Assembly (NCBI RefSeq): GCF_000444995.1
Contig: NC_022041.1
Coordinates: 408,001-472,000 of the forward strand
DNA length: 64,000 bases
Direction: 5' to 3'
DNA from: Paracoccus aminophilus JCM 7686
GTDB lineage: Bacteria > Pseudomonadota > Alphaproteobacteria > Rhodobacterales > Rhodobacteraceae
The translations under genes were made by a program, and so were the position numbers. This document shows, piece after piece, positions 36,937 to 45,477 of the stretch (positions within the stretch are counted from its first letter, which is position 1; each line of letters opens with the position of its first letter). The notes under the pieces were generated by a model. The model saw only the letters and a list, made by a program, of their open reading frames with translations. It was not told where the DNA came from and did not search any database.

Positions 36937-38094
36937 TCAGCCAAGGGCGCGAACGGTCAGATGCTCCATCTCGCCAAAGCCGTTGAAGCGGGTGTTCGTG
37001 GCGGTCGAATAGGCCCCGGCGCCGTGGAAAATGACGTAATCGCCGTCCTTCAGATCTTCGGGCAGATCCAGCTCCCCCGGCAGGCGGTCGACCGAATCGC
37101 AGGTCGGGCCGAAAATCGTGCGGCTGAGGGGCTCGCCGCGCCGTGGTTGGCCCTTAGGATCAAGCACCTCGATCCGGTCGAGATTGCCGACGATCGGCAA
37201 TTCGGAGAGGCCGCCATAGACGCCATCATTGAGAAAGATAGTCTGCCCGTCGCGCAGAGCCTTGACCCGCGTGATCAGCGAGAAGGCATCGGCGCAGAGC
37301 CCGCGTCCGGGCTCGCAGACAAGTGCGGGGGCGGAAGCGCCGAAGGTTTCGCGGGTGACGCGGGCGATCAGGGCGAAAATCGCCTCGAGATCGGGGGCGG
37401 CGCCGGTGACGCGATGCGAGGGAAAGCCGCCGCCGACATTGAGCCGCGCGGGCGTGATCCCTGCCTGCGTGGCGATGTCACCCGCGGTGCGGATGTAGCT
37501 TTCCCAAGCGGCGGGGTCGGTGCATTGCGTGCCGGGGTGGAAGGTCAGCGAGGGGGTAAAGCCGCGCGCGGCGACCTCTTGCAAAAGCGTGACCGCAAGC
37601 TCGGGCGGCGCGCCGAATTTCGAGCCGAAATCATAGATCGCCCCAGAGACCGGCAGTTTGAAACGCGGCGAGATCTCGACCCCGTCGGGCGGGACGCGGG
37701 CGATGATCTTGGCGAGCTCCGACTGGCTGTCGACCGACCATGCCCGGATGCCCGCCTTGGCCGCATGGGCGATCTCGGCACTGGCGCGAACGGGATTGTG
37801 GTAGTGCCTCGCGGCTGCGGGCGCGATCTGGCCGATCAGGTCGATCTCGGCGGGCGAGGCGACGTCGAAACCGGTGACGCCGGTTTTATACAGCACGCGG
37901 ATGATCGAGGGATCGGGATTGGACTTCACCGCATAGGTGACCTGACCGGGAAAACCGTCCAGAAACCGCCGCGCCGTGGCTTCGAGCGCCAAGGGCGAAA
38001 AGGCCATCACCGGATGGTCGGGAGCGCGGCTGCGGATGATGTCGGAGGGATTGTCCCAGATGGTTTTCTGCATCTCGCTTGCGGGCTTTGTCAT
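36937..38094 (-). CDS. PLP-dependent ornithine/lysine decarboxylase (fold III)
   Basis: 385 aa from ATG 38094 (preceded by GGGGAAG); longer upstream starts run into the divergent regulator's promoter. Alanine-racemase-like TIM barrel with the PLP Lys K57 in TYAVKSNPD, the Gly loop NVGGGFPSHR, CEPGRG and the active-site Cys in FGPTCDSVD near 325, followed by the YSTATNTRFNGF end typical of ornithine decarboxylases. Makes putrescine or cadaverine; ornithine and lysine use cannot be separated by eye. An Lrp-type regulator is divergent. Confidence 0.9.
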   Translation of the reverse strand: MTKPASEMQKTIWDNPSDIIRSRAPDHPVMAFSPLALEATARRFLDGFPGQVTYAVKSNPDPSIIRVLYKTGVTGFDVASPAEIDLIGQIAPAAARHYHNPVRASAEIAHAAKAGIRAWSVDSQSELAKIIARVPPDGVEISPRFKLPVSGAIYDFGSKFGAPPELAVTLLQEVAARGFTPSLTFHPGTQCTDPAAWESYIRTAGDIATQAGITPARLNVGGGFPSHRVTGAAPDLEAIFALIARVTRETFGASAPALVCEPGRGLCADAFSLITRVKALRDGQTIFLNDGVYGGLSELPIVGNLDRIEVLDPKGQPRRGEPLSRTIFGPTCDSVDRLPGELDLPEDLKDGDYVIFHGAGAYSTATNTRFNGFGEMEHLTVRALG

Positions 38095-38218
38095 CGAGCT
38101 TCCCCGTGCCGTCGCGTGTTCACAGCAAACGACTGCCGCCGCAATCGGTTCCGGGTCATGCCGCCTTCGGGATGGCAATCTTGCGAGATTTCGTTATTTT
38201 GTTCGGAGACTTGGCAAA

Positions 38219-38665
38219 ATGACGGAGAGCGCCTTGGACGATCTGGATCGCGGGATTCTGGCCCAGCTAGCGCAGGATGCCCGCATGTCGGTGGCGGTGC
38301 TGGCGCGGCGGCTGAAAGTGGCGCGTTCGACCGTGCAAGCGCGGCTGGAGCGGCTGGAAAGCAATGGCTCGATTGCGGGCTATACTCTGCGTCTGGGCGA
38401 GGCCGCGCGCGAGGGGCGGATCCGCGCGACCTGTCTTCTGACCATCGAGCCGCGCTCGCAAGCGGCGATCATTTCGCGCCTTCGCACCGTGGCCGAGGTC
38501 GAGCGCATTCATACGACCAGCGGCAGGGTCGATCTTTTGTTGCAGGTTTCCGCCGAATCGACGAGCCGATTGGACGATGCGCTCGATCAGATCGGCAGTT
38601 TGACCGGCGTGAAGTCAAGCGAGAGCCTGATTCACCTGTCAACCAAGCTCGATCGGGCGATTTAA
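38219..38665 (+). CDS. Lrp/AsnC family transcriptional regulator
   Basis: 148 aa. Helix-turn-helix at about 5-55 (LAQLAQDARMSVAVLARRL, STVQARLERLESNG) and a RAM-type C-terminal domain (about 65-145). ATG 38219 has GGAG 10 nt upstream. Divergent from the ornithine/lysine decarboxylase, with an AT-rich stretch between them (38180-38205), so it probably controls polyamine or amino-acid decarboxylation. The effector cannot be read from the sequence. Its 3' end overlaps rsmD by 4 bp, convergent. Confidence 0.88.
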   Translation: MTESALDDLDRGILAQLAQDARMSVAVLARRLKVARSTVQARLERLESNGSIAGYTLRLGEAAREGRIRATCLLTIEPRSQAAIISRLRTVAEVERIHTTSGRVDLLLQVSAESTSRLDDALDQIGSLTGVKSSESLIHLSTKLDRAI

Positions 38666-39225
38666 CCGGCGCGGCGCAGCAATGTGACGAGCGTATCGCC
38701 ATAACGGCGCTGGTCGATCTGGACGAGGCCCGCTGGCGGCACCGGAGGCTGACTTTCCTCCCAGACGACCACCGCTTCCGGGGTGAGCCAGCCGCCCTTG
38801 AGCAGATTGGCCATGGCGCGTTCTCCGAGCCCCATCGCATAGGGCGGGTCGAGAAAGATGAGCCCATAGCCCGCGCCTCGATTCTCGCCCAGATCGGTCG
38901 CGTCGCGGCGCCAGACATCGGTCACGCCCATCGCCCGGGCCTTCTCGATATTGCTGCGCAGGAGCGCGCGCGCCTTGACGCCATCATCGACGAAAGCCAC
39001 CCGCGCCGCGCCGCGCGACAGGGCCTCAAGCCCGAGCGCGCCGGTTCCGGCAAAGAGATCGAGCACCCGTGCGCCGGGGATCGGATTGCCATGGGTGCCG
39101 TTGATCAGCAGGTTGAAGATCGATTCGCGCACCCGGTCGGTGGTCGGGCGCAGATGAGCTGCCGCATCGCCCTCGCCGACATCGGTCAGTTTGAGGCCGC
39201 GAAGATTGCCGCCGACGATTCTCAT
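38662..39225 (-). CDS. rsmD: 16S rRNA (guanine(966)-N(2))-methyltransferase RsmD
   Basis: 187 aa class I SAM methyltransferase. N-terminal MRIVGGNLRGL, LRPTTDRVRESIFN, the SAM motif VLDLFAGTGALGLEALSRGA (about 54-73) and the catalytic LIFLDPPYAM motif. Methylates G966 of 16S rRNA in the small subunit. Convergent with the Lrp gene by a 4-bp overlap. Repeat copy D lies just upstream of its start. Confidence 0.94.
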   Translation of the reverse strand: MRIVGGNLRGLKLTDVGEGDAAAHLRPTTDRVRESIFNLLINGTHGNPIPGARVLDLFAGTGALGLEALSRGAARVAFVDDGVKARALLRSNIEKARAMGVTDVWRRDATDLGENRGAGYGLIFLDPPYAMGLGERAMANLLKGGWLTPEAVVVWEESQPPVPPAGLVQIDQRRYGDTLVTLLRRAG

Positions 39226-39268
39226 GCTTCTGTCCTTGGGATGTTCGGTCTGGTGGCGGGGAAGAAAA

Positions 39269-39333
39269 GGGGGGCTGTCTGCCCCCCATCCTCTGCGAGG
39301 ATTCCCCCCGAAGGTATTTGCGTCAAAGCGAAG
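39269..39333 (+). repeat. double-hairpin intergenic repeat, copy D (divergent)
   Basis: First stem GGGGGGC/GCCCCCC (39269-39275 with 39281-39287), second stem ATCCTC/GAGGAT (39288-39293 with 39297-39302), then CCCCCCGAAGGTATTTGCGTCAAAG, a degenerate form of the core in copies A-C. Lies between the FAD reductase and rsmD, both on the minus strand. Confidence 0.65.
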
Positions 39334-39334
39334 C

Positions 39335-40549
39335 TCACTTCATCAGCGCTTTGAGATCGGTCTCGGTTTCGACCTGTTCAGGGCTCGGGGAGCGGCCTGC
39401 GTCGATCAGGCGTTTGCCGACCATATAGGCGCGGCCGTCATTCAGGGCATCGACGGCGATCAGGTGGTTGTTGCGGAAATACCAGACGCTGCCGGCATGG
39501 TCGTGCTCGCCCTTGCGGGTGACCGTGCGGTCATAGCCGCTGTTGAGCCCTGCGATCTGGAGTTTCGCGTCATATTGGTCGGACCAGAACCAGGGTTTGG
39601 GCAGGTAATCGCTGGTTTCACCTTGAGATTGGCCGAGGATATTCGTGGCGACGAGTTCGGCCATGTCGATGGCATTGCCGACGCTTTCGAGGCGGAGCTG
39701 GCCCGCCGCCGTGGTGAAGCTGGCGCAATCGCCCGCCGCCCAGATCGCCGGATCGGAGGTGCGGCCCTGGGCATCAGTGGCGATGCCATTGTCGATCCGG
39801 AGCCCGGCATGGGCTGCGAGAGCGGTTTCAGGATAGACGCCGATGCCGCAGATCACGAAATCGGCGACCAGGAGGCGGCCATCGGCGAGCTCGACGCCTT
39901 CGGCGTGATCGGTGCCGGTGATGCGGATGAGGCCGACGCCTTCGATGATCTCGACGCCATGGGCCTGATGGAGCGCGCGGATCATATTCGCTGTTTCCTC
40001 GGAAGCGACGCGGCCGAGAATGCGCGGGGCGGCCTCGACCAGCGTGACCTCGAGCCCGATCTTGCGGGCGACGGCTGCCGCCTCAAGCCCGATATAGCCG
40101 CCGCCGATCACGACGAGTTTGCGGCCGCGTTCGAGCTCGTCGACCAGCAGATCGACATCGGCAAGGTTGCGCACGACATGGGTGCCGGGCAGCTCACCGC
40201 CGATCATCGCCGGGAGCCTGCGCGGGGTCGCGCCAAGTGTCAGGGCCAGATTGTCGTAGCGGATCAAGCCCTTGTCGGTCGTCACCGTCTTGTTCGCCCG
40301 GTCGATCGCGGTGGCACGTTCGCCCAGACGCAGGGTGATCCCGTTCTCGGCCCACCAGTCGTCGCCGCGCAGGGTGAGCCGGTCGAGCTCCATCGTGCCG
40401 AGCAAATAGGCCTTGCTCAATGGGGGGCGTTGATAGGGCGGCGCGGTTTCCTCGCCCACGATGGTGATGCCGCCGTCATGGCCAAGCGTCCGCAGTTTTG
40501 CAGCCATAGAGGCCGCAGCCTGCCCTGCTCCTAGGATTACGATTTCCAT
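39335..40549 (-). CDS. FAD-dependent oxidoreductase (ferredoxin/rubredoxin reductase type)
   Basis: 404 aa from ATG 40549 with GCGAGG upstream. Two Rossmann motifs: IVILGAGQAAAS at the start for FAD and VVIGGGYIGLEAA near 147-159 for NAD(P)H, plus ATD-like WAAGDCASF for the FAD ribityl contact, and a C-terminal reductase domain. Resembles the NAD(P)H:ferredoxin or rubredoxin reductases of Rieske oxygenase systems, but no oxygenase or ferredoxin gene is adjacent. Divergent from a peroxiredoxin gene, so a link to oxidant handling is possible. Confidence 0.88.
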   Translation of the reverse strand: MEIVILGAGQAAASMAAKLRTLGHDGGITIVGEETAPPYQRPPLSKAYLLGTMELDRLTLRGDDWWAENGITLRLGERATAIDRANKTVTTDKGLIRYDNLALTLGATPRRLPAMIGGELPGTHVVRNLADVDLLVDELERGRKLVVIGGGYIGLEAAAVARKIGLEVTLVEAAPRILGRVASEETANMIRALHQAHGVEIIEGVGLIRITGTDHAEGVELADGRLLVADFVICGIGVYPETALAAHAGLRIDNGIATDAQGRTSDPAIWAAGDCASFTTAAGQLRLESVGNAIDMAELVATNILGQSQGETSDYLPKPWFWSDQYDAKLQIAGLNSGYDRTVTRKGEHDHAGSVWYFRNNHLIAVDALNDGRAYMVGKRLIDAGRSPSPEQVETETDLKALMK

Positions 40550-40623
40550 TTCGCCTCGCTGGTCGATCGGTGGGCCACAGCCTATAGTCGCGACGCACGC
40601 GATGCAATTCATGGAGATACAGC

Positions 40624-41106
40624 ATGGCCATCACCACTGGAGAGAAGCTGCCCCATTCGGAGCTTTTGAAACTGGGTGCAGAGGGGACCGAAAAGGTCGA
40701 TCTGTCGGCGCTCTCGGGCAAGATCGCGATTTTCGGGGTTCCCGGCGCCTTCACCCCGGGGTGCAGCCAGGCGCATATGCCGAGCTTCATCCGCACCGCC
40801 GATCAGTTCCGCGCCAAAGGGGTGGCGGGGATCTATTGCGTCACCGTCAATGATCCCTTCGTGACCAAGGCCTGGGCCAAGGACACCGGCGCGGATCAGG
40901 CCGGGATCGAGGTTCTGGCCGATGCCGATGGCGCCTATACCAAGGCGCTCGGGTTGAATTTCGATGCGGCGGCGGCAGGGCTTTACGGGCGCACCAAGCG
41001 CTATGCCATGTTGGTCACGGATGGCGTGGTCGATGTGCTCGAGCTTGAGGTGAGCCCCGGCGTTTGCGAGCTTTCGGCGGGTGAGAACCTGCTGAAATCG
41101 CTCTGA
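40624..41106 (+). CDS. peroxiredoxin (Prx5/AhpE-like, redoxin domain)
   Basis: 160 aa thiol peroxidase. The peroxidatic Cys is C47 in PGAFTPGCSQAHMPSF, with further Cys at C72 and C148 (VSPGVCELSAGENLL), the latter a possible resolving residue as in type V peroxiredoxins. Reduces hydrogen peroxide and organic hydroperoxides, probably with glutaredoxin or glutathione. The gene stands alone, divergent from the FAD reductase; 74 bp lie between their starts. Confidence 0.93.
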   Translation: MAITTGEKLPHSELLKLGAEGTEKVDLSALSGKIAIFGVPGAFTPGCSQAHMPSFIRTADQFRAKGVAGIYCVTVNDPFVTKAWAKDTGADQAGIEVLADADGAYTKALGLNFDAAAAGLYGRTKRYAMLVTDGVVDVLELEVSPGVCELSAGENLLKSL

Positions 41107-41132
41107 GCCTCAGTCAGAGCCTGACGACAACT

Positions 41133-41180
41133 CTGCGCGGCGGCGGGCTCGCCGTGCAGAAACCCCGATGCGGTCGGGGT
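41133..41180 (+). terminator. two weak hairpins after the peroxiredoxin gene
   Basis: CTGCGCGGCG/CGCCGTGCAG (41133-41142 with 41150-41159, one mismatch) and ACCCCGA/TCGGGGT (41162-41168 with 41174-41180). Followed by a short TTTT. The rest of the 276-bp gap 41107-41382 shows nothing I can name. Confidence 0.4.
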
Positions 41181-41382
41181 GCTGTGATCCTTTTGGGCGG
41201 GCGGGGCCCGCGGACGGTCACGATTTTTTCGGATGATTCTCGTGCAGGGAAGGCGCAAGCTTAGCCGGTGCGCACGAGACCTCTCGGGGCCTTTCGGGGC
41301 TGCGAGACGGTAGAACCATCTCGCGCCGCTTGGTTTTGCGCCTCTCTTGACTGCGATAACCCTCGGAAATCGGAGAAAGATC

Positions 41383-42165
41383 ATGAGCGATCACGGTAGC
41401 CCTTGCTGGTACGAGTTGACCACGCCGACCGGGCGGCTTGATGCCACCTGCGCCTTTTATGGCAAGGTTTTCGGCTGGACGGTGCAAAGCGCCGGGATGG
41501 AGGGGTTCGATTATCGGCTGGCGGGCGATGCGCGCGGCATGGTTGCTGGGCTGATGGCCCTGCCGCCCGAGGAGGTGCCGCCGCATTGGAAGATCTATTT
41601 CACCGTCGAAAGCGCCGATCAGGCGGCGGCCGAGATCTCGGCTGCGGGCGGGCGCGTGTTGCAAGAGCCTGCCGATATTCCCGGCACCGGGCGTTTCGCG
41701 GTGGTCAGCGATCCGGCGGGCGCGGTTTTCGGCCTGTTGCAGCCTTTGGAAATGACGGCAGAGGCGGCGGCGAAGTTCCAACCGGCCTTTGACCAGAAAT
41801 CCACCGGGCGCGGCAATTGGCACGAGCTGATGGCTCCGCAGCCCGAGGCTGAGTTGTCCTTCTACGCCAAGCTCTTCGGCTGGGAAAAGTCGCGGGCGGT
41901 CGAGATGGGCGAGGATCGCGGCATCTATCAGCTCTTCAGCCACAAGGGCGCGGATATCGGCGGCATGATGGATCTCGGGGGCGCGCCCGCCCCGCATTGG
42001 CTCGCCTATTTCGGGGTGGACGGCATCGATTCGGCGATGTCGCGGGTCTCGGACGCGGGCGGAAAGATCCTCTTTGGGCCGATGGAGGTCCCCGGCGGCG
42101 CCTGGGTTGCGGGCTGCACCGATCCCGAAGGCGCGGCTTTCGCCATTGTCGGTCCCAAGGGCTAA
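41383..42165 (+). CDS. VOC superfamily protein with two glyoxalase-like domains
   Basis: 260 aa from ATG 41383 with GGAGAAA upstream. Two tandem VOC repeats: residues about 5-118 and 135-258. Each starts with a metal-site-like CWYEL or NWHEL segment and continues with an AFYGKVFGW or SFYAKLFGW helix, then ends in SDPAGAVFGLLQP or TDPEGAAFAIVGP. The family includes glyoxalases, dioxygenases and binding proteins; which activity applies is not determinable here. Soluble and cytoplasmic. Confidence 0.87.
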   Translation: MSDHGSPCWYELTTPTGRLDATCAFYGKVFGWTVQSAGMEGFDYRLAGDARGMVAGLMALPPEEVPPHWKIYFTVESADQAAAEISAAGGRVLQEPADIPGTGRFAVVSDPAGAVFGLLQPLEMTAEAAAKFQPAFDQKSTGRGNWHELMAPQPEAELSFYAKLFGWEKSRAVEMGEDRGIYQLFSHKGADIGGMMDLGGAPAPHWLAYFGVDGIDSAMSRVSDAGGKILFGPMEVPGGAWVAGCTDPEGAAFAIVGPKG

Positions 42166-42292
42166 GGGCGGGCGCTCACCTGTTCCGCTCGGACAGGCGC
42201 GGGACGGTTGGCGGGCGGCGAAACCGCATCTTCTCTTGGACTTTCCGGCGGGTTTCGCTATCCCCTAACCCAGATTTACGGGTGATTGACCG

Positions 42293-45200
42293 ATGAGCAT
42301 GGACAAGAGTTTCGACGCGACCACTGCCGAGGCGCGGATCGCGAAAGAGTGGGAGGCGAGCGACGCCTTCGCCGCGGGCGCCAACGCCAAGCCGGGGGCC
42401 GAGAGCTTCTCGGTCGTCATTCCGCCGCCGAACGTAACCGGCAGCCTCCATATCGGCCATGCGCTGAACAACACGCTGCAGGATATTCTGGTGCGCTGGC
42501 ACCGGATGCGCGGCTTCGACACGCTTTGGCAGCCCGGTCAGGACCATGCCGGGATCGCGACCCAGATGGTCGTCGAGCGCCAGATGGCCGAGCGTCAGGA
42601 ACCGAACCGCCGCGACATCGGCCGCGAGGCCTTTGTCCAGAAGATCTGGGCCTGGAAGCAGGAATCGGGCGGCACGATCATCAATCAGCTGAAGCGTTTG
42701 GGCGCGTCTTGCGACTGGTCGCGCAATGCCTTCACCATGTCGGGCGCGCCGGGTGCGCCTGCGGGCGAAGAGGGCAATTTCCACGAAGCCGTGCTGAAAG
42801 TCTTTGTCGATATGTATGACAAGGGCCTGATCTATCGCGGCAAGCGTCTGGTCAACTGGGACCCCCATTTCGAGACCGCGATTTCCGATCTCGAGGTCGA
42901 GAACCGCGAAGTCCCGGGCCATATGTGGCATTTCAAATACCCGCTGGCCGGTGGCGAGACCTATGAATATGTCGAGCGCGACGCGGACGGCAACGTCACC
43001 CTGCGCGAGACCCGCGATTACATTTCGATCGCGACGACCCGGCCCGAAACCATGCTGGGCGATGGCGCGGTTGCGGTCCATACCGATGACGCGCGCTATG
43101 CGCCCATCGTCGGCAAGCTGGTCGAGATCCCGGTCGGCCCCAAGGAACTCCGCCGCCTGATCCCGATCATCACCGATGAATATCCCGATCCGAATTTCGG
43201 CTCGGGCGCGGTCAAGATCACGGGCGCGCATGACTTCAACGACTATGGCGTCGCGCAGCGCAACGGCATCCCGCTTTATGCGCTTTTGGACACCAAGGGC
43301 GCGCTGCGCACCGATGGGCTGAGCTATGCCGAAAGCGCCGAAATCGCCAGCCGCGCGGCGCGCGGCGAAGATGTCGGCGATGTCTCGAACGTCAACCTCG
43401 TGCCCGAAGAATTGCGCGGGCTTGACCGCTATGAGGCCCGCGAGCGCGTGATCGAGGCGATCACCGCGGAAGGTCTCGCGGTCACCTATCTGCACAAGGA
43501 AATCGAGAAAGAGACCGGGGCCGAGCATCTCGAACGCCGCCCGCTGGTCGAGGCGAAGCCGATCATGCAGCCCTTTGGCGACCGCTCGGGCGTCGTGATC
43601 GAGCCGATGCTGACCGACCAATGGTTCGTCGATACCGCGAAAATCGTCGGCCCGGCGCTTGATGCGGTGCGCTCGGGCGAGACCCGGATCCTGCCCGAAC
43701 AGCACGAAAAGGTCTATTTCCACTGGCTCGAAAACATCGAGCCCTGGACGATCTCGCGCCAGCTGTGGTGGGGCCACCAGATCCCGGTCTGGTATGGTTT
43801 CGACATGGCTGCGGGCAATTTCAAGGATGATGAGGGCGACGGCGCGCTGGACGAGGTCGAGATCTTCTCGTTGCTGGCCGATGGTCTGGTTCAGCGCGGC
43901 GACTTCCACCATGCGGCGGCGAATTTCGCCGATGTCGCCGGGAAGTTCCGCGACGATATCGCCGGTCTGCCCCATCCGTTGCAGATCTCGCGCGTGATCG
44001 AAGTGGCTGACCGTGCCGCCGCCGAAGAGGCGTTTGCGGCGGGGCTCGCCGCCTATAATCTCTCGCAAGATCCGACGGTTCTGGTCTATCCGGTCTGGCG
44101 CGATCCCGATGTGCTCGACACCTGGTTCTCGTCGGGCCTGTGGCCGATCGGCACGCTTGGCTGGCCGGAAAATACGCCGGAACTCCAGAAATATTTCCCG
44201 ACCTCGACGCTGGTCACCGGCTTTGACATCATCTTCTTCTGGGTCGCCCGGATGATGATGATGCAGCTCGCCGTTGTCGGCAAAGTCCCGTTCCACACCG
44301 TCTATGTCCACGGTCTGGTGCGCGACGAAAAAGGCGCGAAAATGTCGAAGTCGAAGGGCAATGTCATCGACCCGCTGACGCTGATCGACGAATTCGGCGC
44401 CGATGCGATGCGCTTCACCCTGACCTCGATGGCCGCGATGGGGCGCGACCCGAAGCTTGGCCCGCGCCATGTCGAGGGCAACCGCAACTTCGTCACCAAG
44501 ATCTGGAACGCCACCCGTTTCGCCGAAATGAATGGCGTGCGCGGCGGCGGGGCAAAGCCCGAGCCCCAGCATACCGTGAACCGCTGGATCATCGGCGAGG
44601 TCGCGCGCACGCGTCTGGCCTTTGACGAGGCGCTGACGACCTATCGCTTCAACGATACCGCGCAAATCCTCTACGCTTTCGTCTGGGGCAAGGTTTGCGA
44701 TTGGTATGTCGAATTCGCGAAGCCGCTCTTTGATGGCGAGTTCGCCGAGGAAACCCGCGCGACCATGGGCTGGGTGCTCGATCAGTGCTTCACGCTGCTC
44801 CATCCGATCATGCCTTTCGTGACCGAAGAGCTTTGGGCGCTGACCGGCGACCGCGCCAAGATGCTGGTTCACGGCGACTGGCCGGTCTATGGCGCCGAGC
44901 TGATCGACGCTGCTGCTGACCGCGAGATGAACTGGGTGATTTCGCTCATCGAATCGATACGTTCGGCCCGCGCGCAAATCGGCGTTCCTGCAGGCGCGAA
45001 GCTGGATCTCGTGGTGACCGAGGCCGATGAGGCCGCGCGCGCGGCCTTGGCGGCGAACGGCCCGCTGGTTCAGCGCATGGCGCGCATCGAGACGGTTCGC
45101 GACGGCGCGATGGGGCGGGGCATGATCGCGGTCTCGGTGCAGGGCGCAAGCTTCGCGCTGCCGGTCGGCGATGTGATTGATGTCAAAGCGGAAACCGCGC

Positions 45201-45385
45201 GTCTCGAAAAGGCCGTGGCCAAGACCGACAAAGACGCGAACGGGCTGCGCAACCGTCTGGGCAACCCGAAATTCGTCGAGAATGCCGAGCCTGAAGTCAT
45301 CGAGGAAACCCGCGAAAAGCTGGTGGCTCTGGATGACGACATCGCCCGCACCCGCGCCGCTTTGGCGCAGCTGGCGGCGATGTAA
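42293..45385 (+). CDS. valS: valyl-tRNA synthetase
   Basis: 1030 aa class I aminoacyl-tRNA synthetase. HIGH motif at 53-56 in [17 protein letters not shown] and KMSKS at 683-687. The CP1 editing domain (about 190-420) includes [10 protein letters not shown]. Anticodon-binding domain about 715-880 and a C-terminal coiled-coil arm (about 965-1030, alternating Lys/Glu heptads with [12 protein letters not shown]). About 80 residues longer than E. coli ValS; the extra sequence includes an insertion near 505-590, as in other alphaproteobacteria. A terminator follows directly. Confidence 0.96.
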   Translation: MSMDKSFDATTAEARIAKEWEASDAFAAGANAKPGAESFSVVIPPPNVTGSLHIGHALNNTLQDILVRWHRMRGFDTLWQPGQDHAGIATQMVVERQMAERQEPNRRDIGREAFVQKIWAWKQESGGTIINQLKRLGASCDWSRNAFTMSGAPGAPAGEEGNFHEAVLKVFVDMYDKGLIYRGKRLVNWDPHFETAISDLEVENREVPGHMWHFKYPLAGGETYEYVERDADGNVTLRETRDYISIATTRPETMLGDGAVAVHTDDARYAPIVGKLVEIPVGPKELRRLIPIITDEYPDPNFGSGAVKITGAHDFNDYGVAQRNGIPLYALLDTKGALRTDGLSYAESAEIASRAARGEDVGDVSNVNLVPEELRGLDRYEARERVIEAITAEGLAVTYLHKEIEKETGAEHLERRPLVEAKPIMQPFGDRSGVVIEPMLTDQWFVDTAKIVGPALDAVRSGETRILPEQHEKVYFHWLENIEPWTISRQLWWGHQIPVWYGFDMAAGNFKDDEGDGALDEVEIFSLLADGLVQRGDFHHAAANFADVAGKFRDDIAGLPHPLQISRVIEVADRAAAEEAFAAGLAAYNLSQDPTVLVYPVWRDPDVLDTWFSSGLWPIGTLGWPENTPELQKYFPTSTLVTGFDIIFFWVARMMMMQLAVVGKVPFHTVYVHGLVRDEKGAKMSKSKGNVIDPLTLIDEFGADAMRFTLTSMAAMGRDPKLGPRHVEGNRNFVTKIWNATRFAEMNGVRGGGAKPEPQHTVNRWIIGEVARTRLAFDEALTTYRFNDTAQILYAFVWGKVCDWYVEFAKPLFDGEFAEETRATMGWVLDQCFTLLHPIMPFVTEELWALTGDRAKMLVHGDWPVYGAELIDAAADREMNWVISLIESIRSARAQIGVPAGAKLDLVVTEADEAARAALAANGPLVQRMARIETVRDGAMGRGMIAVSVQGASFALPVGDVIDVKAETARLEKAVAKTDKDANGLRNRLGNPKFVENAEPEVIEETREKLVALDDDIARTRAALAQLAAM

Positions 45386-45404
45386 GCTGTCGCAACAGAC
45401 ATAG

Positions 45405-45440
45405 AAAAGGCCCGCAACGCGCAAGCATTGCGGGCCTTTT
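45405..45440 (+). terminator. rho-independent terminator after valS
   Basis: 13-bp perfect stem AAAAGGCCCGCAA/TTGCGGGCCTTTT (45405-45417 with 45428-45440). The A/T flanks make it bidirectional, so it can also end the converging secretion operon. Confidence 0.92.
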
Positions 45441-45477
45441 TATGTGGGGCGTGCAGAAGCGCGAGGCCCCTGCAGGC

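Noticed and set aside
36922-39354. 810-codon plus-strand frame across the decarboxylase, Lrp and rsmD genes
   Set aside because: Covers three real genes with family matches; the frame reflects codon periodicity.
42176-45424. 1082-codon minus-strand frame over valS
   Set aside because: Antisense shadow of valS with unrealistic composition (Asp/Arg/His-rich).
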